Assembly (NCBI GenBank): GCA_030729785.1
Contig: JANQWS010000013.1
Coordinates: 1 to 42,379, forward strand
Length of the DNA: 42,379 nucleotides
Reading direction: 5' to 3'
DNA from: Algoriphagus sp.
GTDB taxonomy: Bacteria; Bacteroidota; Bacteroidia; Cytophagales; Cyclobacteriaceae
Below, one piece after another: positions 34,474 to 42,379 of the stretch (positions within the stretch are counted from its first letter, which is position 1; each line of letters begins with the position of its first letter). The translations under genes and the position numbers were made by a program. The notes below the pieces were generated by a model, which searched no databases, had not been told where the DNA came from, and saw only the letters and a list, made by a program, of their open reading frames with translations.

Positions 34474-34565
34474 GATTATCCACTATTCAACCCCCAACCA
34501 GATAAAATAAGTATTGTAGTTCAATTAAGTAAGCTGTGGACCGTGGTCTGTTAGCGATTATCCGC
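34474..34565 (-). repeat. Dispersed heptamer-containing element, copy C
   Basis: Read on the minus strand it starts with GCGGATAATC (34565-34556), then heptamers GCTAACA, GACCACG, GTCCACA (34555-34535), then a tail with TTGAACTACAATACTTATTT that is nearly identical to copy A, and finishes with GTGGATAATC at 34483-34474. A further GCGGATAATC on the opposite strand at 34598-34607 forms an inverted pair with its first word. Confidence 0.8.
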
Positions 34566-34607
34566 AGGAGTTGACTTTCCTACTGAGCGATTTGATTGCG
34601 GATAATC
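34556..34607. repeat. Inverted GATTATCCGC / GCGGATAATC pair
   Basis: GATTATCCGC (34556-34565) and GCGGATAATC (34598-34607) are exact reverse complements separated by 32 nt, next to the end of the permease gene at 34617. A 10-bp stem could form in RNA from either strand; there is no U tract, so it is not a standard terminator. Confidence 0.6.
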
Positions 34608-34616
34608 ACATTGCTT

Positions 34617-37142
34617 TTACCCATTCCCTCTCAAAATTTCCATCGGAGGCTGGTTGATGATCTTTCTTCCATTCAGCCAACCCAGGACAATAGTCAGTAG
34701 TGTAATGGCTAAGTAAATCACCAATCCCTCCTTCCAGGCCAAGCTAAAGTTCAACTGAAACACAAATTCTCCCAACAAGAACGTCGCAAAAAAGGAAAGT
34801 AAAATCCCAGACAAGGAAGCCAAACTCCCCAAAAAGAAATATTCCAAGGTATTGATTTGACCTACTAGAGCTGAACTAGCCCCTAAGGTGCGTAGCAAAA
34901 TGCTCTCTCGCATACGTTGGTATTTACTAATAATCAATGAACTGATCAAAACTAAAATTCCAGTGGCAATCGAGAAAAAGGCCATGAACTGAATTACAAA
35001 ACTAATCTTGCCCAAAATCTCCTCTAGTGTCTCTACAATCGTACCCAGATTGATGATGGAGATATTCGGAAACTCTCGCACCATGTCTGCTTGCATCTCT
35101 GCAGCCTGCTTGTCAGTGCTGGTCTTGGTGATGATTACGTGAAACTTGGGTGCCTCTTCCAAAATCCCTTCTGGAAAAAGCACTATAAAATTAGTGGATA
35201 CCTGGTTGAATTTCACCTCTCGAAAACTTCCGATGTAGGTTTTAATGGGACGTCCCTGTACATTAAATTCCACCTCATCACCGAGCTCAAATCCATTGCC
35301 CTCTGCAAATCCTTTTTCAAAGGAAACAAAAATGCTATCCCCCCTTGCTCTTTTGGAAATCAAGGTTCCATCTGTCAACTGCTCGGAAGCAATTAAGGTA
35401 TCCCGATAGGTCACACGGAATTCCCGATTATATAGCCAGCGACTGTAGTTCTCTTCTTCTGGCAACTCCTCATTCGCTTTTTTAGTAATGCCATTGATGG
35501 TATTCAGCTGCATGGTGACGATGGGTACCTCCTGCAAAATAGGCATCTTCCGACCGGTAACTTCTTCCTTTACTTTTTCGAGTTGGGCCGTTTGAATATC
35601 AAAAAGTAGCATATTGGGTTGGTCCTTTTTGTCGGCAAACTTGGCTTCTTGGAGCAATTGATTTTGTAAGAAAAACAAAGTACTAATCATTGCTGTACCT
35701 AGACCTATAGTAGCTATTAGAGAAATGGTCTGATTATTAGGCCGGTACAAATTTGAAAGTGCCTGACGCCAAGGGTAACTCAAGGAAAGTGGTAAAAATC
35801 TACGCACCCCCCACATCACCGCAGTACCTACTCCCCAGAGAAGCCCAAAGGCAATCAGCACAAATGCAGTAAAACCTAATGCCCAAGTGACCTTGGTGAG
35901 AAGGTAAAAACTAAATCCAAAAATAAATAGCAGGATTCCCAAAAGTACTGCCCAGCGTGCAGGATCCTTAAGTAAGGTACTATCGGCAGTTTCGGGACGC
36001 AAAGTAGCCATAGGAGACACCTTCCGTACCTTAAGCAAGGGCAACAAGGCAAATAACACAGATACAAGTAGACCAGTCACCATGCCAAAGCCTATTGATT
36101 TCCAAGAAATTCCAAACGTCACCTCCACCGGGAGGAAATCAGCAACTACTACCGGAAGAACAAACTGCAATAGTGTTCCAAAAACGGAACCAGTGAATGC
36201 ACCAATAAGCCCCATACCCACAATTTCAACAAGATAAATCAACAGCACATCCAAGGAAGCTACTCCCAAACAGCGAAGCACTGCCACCGAGGCTAATTTT
36301 TCTTTCACAAATACATTCACCGCAGAAGCCACACCCACACAACCTAGAAGTAGTGCGATAAATGCTACCAAACTCAAAAAATTAGAAAGATTACCAAAGG
36401 AGCGACCTGTACTTTGCTTTCGGTCCTCAACTGTGTCTGCATCGATTCGATCGAGTTCCCACTGGGCTTCGTATGGCTTGATTAGTTTGGCTATATCGGT
36501 ACCTGGAGCAAATTGTAAATAGCGATTGTATTCCACCCTACTCCCGTATTGCACCAGGCCAGTTTCTTGCAAATATTCCAAAGGAATGTATACTGCAGGA
36601 GCTACACTAGCCGTTATTCCCGTCTGTCCAGGTACCTTTTGAAGTTCTCCTACAATCTCAAAATGAAGGTTACCCACCTTGATGGAGTCCCCTACCTGCG
36701 CATCAAACTGGGCCATAAGCGCCTTTTCTACCAGCGCCTTTTTTCCACCACTTCTAAAATTAGTCTCGCCTTCCTCCGGAAGTGTTTCTAGTGTACCATA
36801 AAAAGGGAAGTTCCCTTCTAGTGCACGCACTTGCGTCAGCCGGCTGGCATCCCGTTTGGGAAAGGCAACCATGGAAGCAAAATTAACTTCTGAGGCGGTT
36901 TCTAAAGCAAGTGAGTCGAGACCCCATTCCCCAAGTGGCTTGTTGTTTTCCAAAACCAAATCTGCGCCGAGAAGCTCCTTGGCCTGGTTATCAATATCTT
37001 TGACTAGGTTTTCCCCAAAACTACTGATTGCCACCAAGGCAGCAATGCCCACGACAATGGAAGAAACGAAAAGTAGCAATCGGGAAAGATTTTTTCTAAA
37101 ATCTCGCCCTGCCATTTTTAAAATCCAGGCAAAATCAGGCAT
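34617..37142 (-). CDS. FtsX-like ABC transporter permease (YbbP-like)
   Basis: An 841-aa membrane protein of the MacB/FtsX superfamily with two FtsX domains, making about ten membrane segments, and large extracytoplasmic regions after the first segment and between about 480 and 720. The first domain begins KMAGRDFRKNLSRLLLFVSSIVVGIAAL. The start at 37142 (MPDFAWILKMAGRDF) overlaps the ATPase stop by eight bases and is preferred to one 29 codons upstream, which lies in the ATPase coding sequence. The paired ATPase and the divergent TesA-like esterase reproduce the E. coli tesA-ybbA-ybbP arrangement. The transported substrate is unproven; lipid or lipoprotein export is the usual guess. Confidence 0.9.
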   Translation of the reverse strand: MPDFAWILKMAGRDFRKNLSRLLLFVSSIVVGIAALVAISSFGENLVKDIDNQAKELLGADLVLENNKPLGEWGLDSLALETASEVNFASMVAFPKRDASRLTQVRALEGNFPFYGTLETLPEEGETNFRSGGKKALVEKALMAQFDAQVGDSIKVGNLHFEIVGELQKVPGQTGITASVAPAVYIPLEYLQETGLVQYGSRVEYNRYLQFAPGTDIAKLIKPYEAQWELDRIDADTVEDRKQSTGRSFGNLSNFLSLVAFIALLLGCVGVASAVNVFVKEKLASVAVLRCLGVASLDVLLIYLVEIVGMGLIGAFTGSVFGTLLQFVLPVVVADFLPVEVTFGISWKSIGFGMVTGLLVSVLFALLPLLKVRKVSPMATLRPETADSTLLKDPARWAVLLGILLFIFGFSFYLLTKVTWALGFTAFVLIAFGLLWGVGTAVMWGVRRFLPLSLSYPWRQALSNLYRPNNQTISLIATIGLGTAMISTLFFLQNQLLQEAKFADKKDQPNMLLFDIQTAQLEKVKEEVTGRKMPILQEVPIVTMQLNTINGITKKANEELPEEENYSRWLYNREFRVTYRDTLIASEQLTDGTLISKRARGDSIFVSFEKGFAEGNGFELGDEVEFNVQGRPIKTYIGSFREVKFNQVSTNFIVLFPEGILEEAPKFHVIITKTSTDKQAAEMQADMVREFPNISIINLGTIVETLEEILGKISFVIQFMAFFSIATGILVLISSLIISKYQRMRESILLRTLGASSALVGQINTLEYFFLGSLASLSGILLSFFATFLLGEFVFQLNFSLAWKEGLVIYLAITLLTIVLGWLNGRKIINQPPMEILRGNG

Positions 37143-37812
37143 GTGTCTCCTCCTGTATTTTGCCACCCTTGATATGTATGATTCGCTGGGTTTTGGCCGC
37201 CAATTCCAAGTCATGGGTGACAAGAACAAGAGTTGTTCCTTGCTCTTTATTCAAATCAAAAATTAAGTTCTCAATCATCTCCCCGGTTTCGGTATCCAAA
37301 TTGCCAGTAGGCTCATCGGCAAAAAGTATTTTAGGGGCATTGGCAAAAGCTCTAGCAATGGACACACGCTGCTGTTCCCCCCCTGAAAGTTGGGTAGGGT
37401 AATGCGTCGCTCGATCCTTCAACCCTACCTTTGCTAGTAATTCCATTGCTTTTTCCTTTGCATTCGTTCGTTTCTTCAACTCCAAAGGAACCATTACATT
37501 CTCCAAGGCGGTAAGGGTAGGAAGTAACTGAAAATTTTGAAATATAAATCCCACATCACGGCTACGAATCGCAGCGCGCTGGTCTTCATTCAGTCCTTCC
37601 ATCGCTTCTCCATTCAGGACCACAGATCCAGTAGAGCTGGAATCTAGGCCTGCACACAAACCCAACAGGGTGGTCTTTCCACTTCCTGATGGACCAACAA
37701 TAGCAATGGCTTCTCCGGCCTGAATCGAAAAAGTAACCTGGTCCAAAACGGTAAGCTTTCGACTGCCACTTTGGTAGGTTTTAGTGACGTGTTGAAGGGA
37801 TAAAATTGACAT
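37135..37812 (-). CDS. ABC transporter ATP-binding protein (YbbA/LolD-like)
   Basis: A 225-aa ATPase with Walker A GPSGSGKTT (39-47), Q-loop GFIFQNFQLLPTLTALENV, signature LSGGEQQRVSIARAFA, Walker B ILFADEPTGNLD, and the H-loop VTHDLELA. Length and sequence are those of the MacB/LolD/YbbA class which energises FtsX-like permeases. It overlaps the permease start by eight bases. It is divergent from the TesA-like gene with 213 bp between, which carries heptamer region E. Confidence 0.94.
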   Translation of the reverse strand: MSILSLQHVTKTYQSGSRKLTVLDQVTFSIQAGEAIAIVGPSGSGKTTLLGLCAGLDSSSTGSVVLNGEAMEGLNEDQRAAIRSRDVGFIFQNFQLLPTLTALENVMVPLELKKRTNAKEKAMELLAKVGLKDRATHYPTQLSGGEQQRVSIARAFANAPKILFADEPTGNLDTETGEMIENLIFDLNKEQGTTLVLVTHDLELAAKTQRIIHIKGGKIQEETHA

Positions 37813-38025
37813 GTAAGAGTTGAAGAAGTTGAAGTAAGAAAACGCTATTTTTAACTAATTTGTTGGCTTATCCACAAATAACTTTGGAATTCAAGCAAAG
37901 AAAACAAAATTACACCATCCTTGGGTCAAGTGGTCGACAGACGACAGCATTTGATCGACCAATAGACGCTGAATCGCAAAAAAACACTGCCTTACAAGTA
38001 GTAGAAAAAAATAAACCTAGTCCCT
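37813..38025. other. 213-bp divergent intergenic region with heptamer remnant
   Basis: Sits between the ABC ATPase and TesA-like genes and must hold both promoters. TAACTTTG (37879-37886) fits a plus-strand -7 box but lacks a well spaced TTG. The heptamers at 37933-37946 lie in the middle. Confidence 0.45.
37933..37946 (+). repeat. Heptamer pair E
   Basis: GTCGACA and GACGACA stand head to tail, followed by GC, then further on ATCGACC. The word matches the core of elements A-D, but neither the GCGGATAATC ends nor the tail are found, so it is probably a decayed or partial member. Confidence 0.5.
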
Positions 38026-38703
38026 ATGAAATTAATAGCTAATGGAATCGCCTTAATTTTCCTTTTTGGAATAATCCCCTTTGTAAGTTCCTGCAACTCA
38101 AACCCAGAGAAAAAAAAGACAGAAACTGGAAAGCAAGTAGTAGAGGTTGAACCGAAAAAAACAATCCTTTTTTTTGGAAATAGCCTCACCGCAGGCTACG
38201 GTATTGACCCGGAAGAATCCTTTGCAGGTCGAATCCAAAGCCGATTGGATAGCTTAGAAAAAGAGTTTCGTGTGATCAATGGAGGATTGAGCGGGGAGAC
38301 TACCGCTGGCGGATTGAGTCGTCTAGACTGGTTTTTGGAAGAAGAGCCCTATTTATTTGTACTTGAACTGGGAGGTAATGACGGCTTGCGGGGCATCCCA
38401 CTCACCGAAACAAAGAAAAACCTCCTTGCCATCGTCACAAAAGTACAAGCAAAATACCCCAACACGAAGGTCATCTTGGCAGGTATGCAGATCCCTCCCA
38501 ACATGGGTCAAGAGTATACCGAAGAATTTAAAGCCATTTATCCAGCGGTAGCAAGGGAAAAAAACATCGAACTGATTCCTTTTCTTCTAGAGGGTGTCGC
38601 TGGTAATCCGGACTTAAACTTACCTGATGGAATCCATCCGACCGCAGAAGGACATCGATTGGTCATGGAAACGTTGTGGCCCTACATTTCAACAGCACTT
38701 TGA
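38026..38703 (+). CDS. TesA-like SGNH arylesterase/lysophospholipase, lipoprotein
   Basis: A 225-aa SGNH hydrolase. Block I is FFGNSLTAGYG with the Ser nucleophile, block II is the Gly in NGGLSGETT, block III is GGND (Asn), and block V is DGIHPTAEGH with the Asp-His pair. E. coli TesA is periplasmic; here the leader ends in FVSSC, a lipobox, so it is anchored in a membrane. Divergent arrangement with the YbbA/YbbP-like transporter is the same as in E. coli, supporting a shared role in lipid handling. Confidence 0.9.
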   Translation: MKLIANGIALIFLFGIIPFVSSCNSNPEKKKTETGKQVVEVEPKKTILFFGNSLTAGYGIDPEESFAGRIQSRLDSLEKEFRVINGGLSGETTAGGLSRLDWFLEEEPYLFVLELGGNDGLRGIPLTETKKNLLAIVTKVQAKYPNTKVILAGMQIPPNMGQEYTEEFKAIYPAVAREKNIELIPFLLEGVAGNPDLNLPDGIHPTAEGHRLVMETLWPYISTAL

Positions 38704-38792
38704 TCACCTAGTTAGTCTCACCGCTTAAAATATAAAGACTTTCACAGATGCATAGTTTTTTTTAGATTAGCCTATATAAATCCCAATCTTTT

Positions 38793-40535
38793 ATGTCTTT
38801 TCAAATCAAAGAAAACCAAGATAGCTACGACGTCATTATTGTTGGCTCCGGAGCTGGTGGAGGCATGGCTTCCAAAATCCTTTCTGAAGCAGGCCTTTCT
38901 GTAGCTGTAGTGGAAGCAGGGGGAGATTTTGACCCCGCCAAGGAAGAAGATCGGACGCAGCTTCGTCCACCTTGGGAATCCCCTAGAAGAGGTGCTGGTA
39001 CCAAAATACGCCCTTTTGGAGATTTTGATCAAGCCATAGGAGGATGGGAGATTGAAGGCGAACCCTACACCCGCAAAGATGGAACTCAATTTGACTGGTT
39101 TCGCTCCCGCATGGTAGGTGGCCGAACCAATCACTGGGGTAGAATTTCCCTTCGCTTTGGCCCCAATGATTTCAAGCGCGCCAGCATCGATGGCTTGGGG
39201 CACGATTGGCCAATAGGCTACGATGACTTAAAGCCCTATTATGACAAAGTAGATAAACTGATTGGCGTTTTTGGTTCCAAAGAAGGGATTTATAACGAGC
39301 CAGATGGCTTTTTCCTTCCTCCTCCTAAGCCCAGATTACACGAACTCTTTATCAAAAAAGGAGCTGATAAAGCAGGGATTCCAATGATTCCGGGAAGACT
39401 TTCCATGCTTACCCGACCCATCAATGCGGAGCGGGGAGTGTGTTTTTTCTGTAATCAATGCAACCGTGCCTGCCAAGCTTATGCTGATTTTTCCTCAGGA
39501 ACCTGCTTGATACATCCTGCAATGAAAAAAGGGAAGGTGGACTTATTCACTTATTCCATGGTTCGCAAGGTCACTACAGATGATACGGGCAAAGCCAATG
39601 GCGTATCCTTTGTATCCAAAATAGATCGGAAAGAATACAAGTTAAAGTCTAGAGTGGTAGTCCTAGGCGCCTCTGCTTGCGAGTCTGCTCGAATCTTAAT
39701 GAATTCCAAATCCAAGGCACATCCCGATGGCATAGGTGCAGACTCGGGGGTATTGGGCAGATACCTCCACGATTCCACTGGTGCCAGCCGAATGGGTATT
39801 CTCCCCGACCTAATCGACCGAGATCGCTACAACGAGGATGGCGTAGGCGGCATGCACATGTACACCCCTTGGTGGAAAGACAACAAGCAATTAGATTTTG
39901 CACGCGGCTATCACATTGAATATTGGGGAGGGATGGGACAGCCAGCCTATGGAGCCGGAGGCAGCATGGATAGTATGCGAAAGTACCTCAAAGATGAATT
40001 TGGCAATCCTAGTCCAAATGGGGGCTATGGAGTAGGACTTAAAAAAGATATACGCAGAATTTATGGATCCACCCTTGGAATGTCTGGCCGCGGAGAAAGT
40101 ATCCCCCAATACAGCAATTACTGCGAAATCGATCCCAACGTAGTAGATACCTATGGAATCCCTGTACTTCGGTTCCATTACAATTGGACGGACCAGGAAA
40201 TCAAGCAAGCCAAACACATGCAAGATACCTTTGAAGAAATCTTAACCAATGCTGGAGCACTACTTTTGGGCAACAAACCTGGCCCTGAAAGCATGTATGG
40301 ACTTGCGGCCCCAGGCCGTATTATTCACGAAGTAGGAACCACCCGAATGGGCAATGACCCCAAATCATCGGTAGTCAATTCCAACTGCCAGTTACATAGC
40401 TGCGCTAACCTTTTTGTAGTAGATGCAGGACCTTTTGTATCGCAAGCAGATAAAAATCCAACCTGGACCATTATGGCCTTGTCTTGGAGAACTTCCGATT
40501 ACATCATCGAACAACTGAAACAAAAAAACATCTAG
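38793..40535 (+). CDS. GMC-family FAD oxidoreductase with Cys cluster
   Basis: A 580-aa flavoprotein probably oxidising a sugar, sugar acid or other alcohol. The FAD-binding VIIVGSGAGGGMASKILSEA is at about 15-34; the C-terminal GMC motif contains HEVGTTRMG and NPTWTIMALSWR with the expected active-site residues. No signal peptide is seen. A block of four cysteines, C217, C220, C223 and C227 (CFFCNQCNRAC, spacing 2-2-3), probably binds an Fe-S cluster. Relatives, such as the catalytic subunit of bacterial FAD glucose dehydrogenase, carry a 3Fe-4S centre. The next gene encodes a gluconate-dehydrogenase subunit-3-like partner three bases downstream. There is no cytochrome c subunit next to them. 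Confidence 0.9.
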   Translation: MSFQIKENQDSYDVIIVGSGAGGGMASKILSEAGLSVAVVEAGGDFDPAKEEDRTQLRPPWESPRRGAGTKIRPFGDFDQAIGGWEIEGEPYTRKDGTQFDWFRSRMVGGRTNHWGRISLRFGPNDFKRASIDGLGHDWPIGYDDLKPYYDKVDKLIGVFGSKEGIYNEPDGFFLPPPKPRLHELFIKKGADKAGIPMIPGRLSMLTRPINAERGVCFFCNQCNRACQAYADFSSGTCLIHPAMKKGKVDLFTYSMVRKVTTDDTGKANGVSFVSKIDRKEYKLKSRVVVLGASACESARILMNSKSKAHPDGIGADSGVLGRYLHDSTGASRMGILPDLIDRDRYNEDGVGGMHMYTPWWKDNKQLDFARGYHIEYWGGMGQPAYGAGGSMDSMRKYLKDEFGNPSPNGGYGVGLKKDIRRIYGSTLGMSGRGESIPQYSNYCEIDPNVVDTYGIPVLRFHYNWTDQEIKQAKHMQDTFEEILTNAGALLLGNKPGPESMYGLAAPGRIIHEVGTTRMGNDPKSSVVNSNCQLHSCANLFVVDAGPFVSQADKNPTWTIMALSWRTSDYIIEQLKQKNI

Positions 40536-40538
40536 GCC

Positions 40539-41234
40539 ATGAATAGAAGAGAAAATTTAAAACTGCTCTTTGCTGGTTCCTTAGGAGCAAGCTTGTTGCT
40601 AGGCTGCGAGCCTGAGCAAGTTAAATTAGAAGGAAAAGTGATGGGTACACCTGGGGGCCGTACAGATGAGGAGAAAGCTCGAGATGCCAAATTGCTTGCT
40701 GAGCAGTTTTTTACAGAGGAAGAATTGAAAAAACTAAGTACACTAGTAGACCTAATTCTACCTGCCGACGACCAATCTCCTTCAGCCACTGCTTTAGGGG
40801 TACCTGCTTTTATCGAATTTATGATGAAGGATCAGCCAAACCTACAAACACCCATGCGCGGTGGCCTAATGTGGCTGGACTTTGAAGCCCAAGAAGTATT
40901 TGGCAAAGTTTTCAATGACTTGGAGGCTGTTCAAGTACAAGCAATTATCGACCTGGTCGCTTGGCCAGACAAAGCCAGCGAGGATTACCAAGGCGGCGTA
41001 CGCTGGTTCAACATGCTACGAAACCTTACTTGTTCCGGATATTTTTCCACCCAAGAAGGATGGAACTTCATGGGCTATCAAGGCAATGTGCCTAACGTCT
41101 GGGACGGAGTTCCTGCTGAAGTGCTATCCAAGCACAACCTCTCCAACCCTGAAAAATATGCTGAAATTTACCTCAAACCAGAAGAGCGAAGTAAAGTAGC
41201 CGTTTGGGATGCGGAAGGCAATCTGATTGCATAA
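40539..41234 (+). CDS. Gluconate 2-dehydrogenase subunit 3-like protein, Tat-type lipoprotein
   Basis: A 231-aa small subunit of membrane-bound GMC dehydrogenases. The leader MNRRENLKLLFAGSLG has the twin arginines and LLLGC, a lipobox (Cys24), so it is probably exported by Tat and lipid-anchored. The core FFTEEELKKLSTLVDLILPADDQSPSATALGVPAFIEFM fits the family, whose known member is the gamma-type subunit of gluconate dehydrogenase. Because the GMC subunit has no signal of its own, it may be exported folded by riding on this protein, as in known gluconate/fructose/glucose dehydrogenases. The gap to the GMC gene is three bases. Confidence 0.85.
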   Translation: MNRRENLKLLFAGSLGASLLLGCEPEQVKLEGKVMGTPGGRTDEEKARDAKLLAEQFFTEEELKKLSTLVDLILPADDQSPSATALGVPAFIEFMMKDQPNLQTPMRGGLMWLDFEAQEVFGKVFNDLEAVQVQAIIDLVAWPDKASEDYQGGVRWFNMLRNLTCSGYFSTQEGWNFMGYQGNVPNVWDGVPAEVLSKHNLSNPEKYAEIYLKPEERSKVAVWDAEGNLIA

Positions 41235-41371
41235 GACAAAGCTTCTAAAGCTATCTTTTAAAACATACCAGGCCAAATCATTGCCTTTTACCCCGTCAAT
41301 TATTCAGTTTATCTAATTTTCGATTTGACTACCTCCTGAATCCCTAACTTCCTGTACTTATTCAACCCACT

Positions 41372-42379
41372 ATGAAAAAATATACCCTTGCTCTCCTACT
41401 CCTTGGTGGGCTACTATCCAGCGAAGTAGGCGCGCAAAATATTGCTCCTACCTCCGAAAAAGCCCTTCAAGAGTCAATAAACAAACATCGTTCCTTACTA
41501 GCTTCCTCCCCACTTGCTGAATTCAAAGCCAAAAATGTGGGTCCTACTAATATGTCTGGTCGGATCATCGATATTGAGGTAGCTTCCAATCCAAACACCT
41601 TTTATGTGGCGGCAGCTTCTGGTGGGGTTTGGAAAACGACCGACAATGGGCAGTCATTTACGCCTATTTTTGACCACCAGGCAGCTTTAGGCATCGGCGC
41701 TATGGCCCTATCCAAATCCAATAATGACGTACTCTGGGTAGGAACAGGAGAAAACAACTCCAGTAGGTCTACCTATGCAGGTGCAGGCGTCTACAAATCC
41801 ACTGATGGAGGGAAAAGTTGGCAGATGATGGGTTTACTCCACTCACAACACATCGGGCAGATTCAAATTCACCCAACCAACCCCGACATCGTGTGGGTCG
41901 GTTCCATGGGAGCATTGTATTCCAAAAACAAGGAAAGAGGCCTTTACAAAACTGTTGATGGGGGTGAAACCTGGAAAAAAGTCCTTTACATAGACGACAA
42001 TACAGGGGTGATTGACATCAAGGTGCATCCGACCAACCCAAACCTACTCTTAGCAGCAAGCTGGGAGAGATACCGCCAGGCGCACGACTTTATTGGCAAT
42101 GGCAAAGGCTCTACCATCTGGAGATCAGAAGATGGGGGAGATACCTGGAAAAAATCAGTGACTGGCTTTCCTCAAGATGAGTTTGTAGGAAGAATCGGTT
42201 TTGATTTTAGCCTTTCTAGCCCGGATGTAGTCTATGCACTTTTGGACAATCAAGGCAAATCAGATAAGCCAGCACCTGCACCTAGGACACGTGGAAATGC
42301 CCCAAAGGAAGAAAATCCCCTGAAGTTAGAAGACTTTTCAAGCATGACGCTGGAACAAGCTTTGTCTTTAGAAGACAAG
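41372..42379 (+). CDS. Secreted BNR/sortilin-like beta-propeller protein (partial, 3' truncated by window end)
   Basis: Translating from the ATG at 41372 gives 336 codons without a stop to the end of the window, so this is the 5' part of a longer gene. The signal peptide is MKKYTLALLLLGGLLSSEVG, then AQ. The body has several BNR/Asp-box repeats of the SxDxGxTW type: KTTDNGQSFTP, KSTDGGKSWQMM, KTVDGGETWKKV and RSEDGGDTWKK. This is a beta-propeller related to VPS10/sortilin-type or glycosidase-like proteins, widespread as secreted proteins in Bacteroidota. A C-terminal sorting domain, if any, lies outside. Function is unknown; possibly glycan or protein binding. Confidence 0.88.
   Translation, partial: MKKYTLALLLLGGLLSSEVGAQNIAPTSEKALQESINKHRSLLASSPLAEFKAKNVGPTNMSGRIIDIEVASNPNTFYVAAASGGVWKTTDNGQSFTPIFDHQAALGIGAMALSKSNNDVLWVGTGENNSSRSTYAGAGVYKSTDGGKSWQMMGLLHSQHIGQIQIHPTNPDIVWVGSMGALYSKNKERGLYKTVDGGETWKKVLYIDDNTGVIDIKVHPTNPNLLLAASWERYRQAHDFIGNGKGSTIWRSEDGGDTWKKSVTGFPQDEFVGRIGFDFSLSSPDVVYALLDNQGKSDKPAPAPRTRGNAPKEENPLKLEDFSSMTLEQALSLEDK

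Noticed and set aside
34556..34607. Inverted pair considered as a terminator of the permease gene
   Set aside because: The loop is 32 nt and there is no U tract; only a hairpin possibility is noted.
38772..39203. 143-codon minus-strand open frame over the GMC start
   Set aside because: Antisense to the FAD-binding region, which is clearly coding on the plus strand.

Overview
This window is ordinary chromosomal DNA of a Bacteroidota bacterium, most likely a Cytophagales/Cyclobacteriaceae-like marine or soil aerobe. The family is inferred; the phylum is well supported. Supporting signs are a type IX secretion C-terminal domain of the gliding-motility (type B) kind, a B558-type succinate dehydrogenase in the order sdhC-sdhA-sdhB, many short lipoprotein leaders, promoter-like TTG-N20-TAnnTTTG signals, and the paired beta-helix/diheme cytochrome module common in this phylum. 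There is no phage, integrase, transposase or CRISPR array.

Layout. 1-4267 (mostly minus): tRNA-Ser(GGA), type I asparaginase with a translationally coupled TatD nuclease, then a tight three-gene unit (83-aa unknown, GAF-SpoIIE phosphatase, polysaccharide deacetylase). 4414-8463: ruvC, an outer-membrane beta-barrel protein, and the beta-helix lipoprotein plus diheme cytochrome c pair. 8621-12231: the sdhCAB operon with promoter and terminator. 12468-17636: a secreted multidomain type IX cargo protein, a DCC-family thiol protein, and an SbtA-like bicarbonate permease divergent from a LysR regulator across a perfect inverted repeat. 17700-24054: fabD, folK, sppA, a flavin-reductase-like protein, a secreted EEP phosphatase and pgk, most pairs separated by bidirectional terminators. 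24150-33087 (all minus): Sua5, a TPR lipoprotein, a thioesterase, a Nudix hydrolase, an unknown 198-aa protein, RecQ, ComEC, an acetyltransferase and PhoH, many with overlapping ends. 33193-34470: SAM hydroxide adenosyltransferase plus a small monooxygenase-fold protein, then tRNA-Leu(CAA) with promoter and terminator. 34617-38703: a YbbA/YbbP-like ABC exporter divergent from a TesA-like lipoprotein esterase. 38793-42379: a GMC oxidoreductase with a Cys cluster, its gluconate-dehydrogenase subunit-3-like partner, and a BNR/sortilin-like secreted protein that runs off the window.

The most unexpected structure is not a gene. Five intergenic regions carry short tandem heptamers of the form GNCNACN. 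In three of them the heptamers sit directly after a GCGGATAATC-type word, are followed by a conserved AT-rich tail, and end in a second GCGGATAATC-type word, making a dispersed element of about 92-99 bp. I could not assign it to a named repeat family. Other points of interest are the putative Fe-S site in the GMC oxidoreductase with likely Tat piggyback export, the palindrome in the sbtA/lysR intergenic region, and the uncharacterised beta-helix/cytochrome pair.
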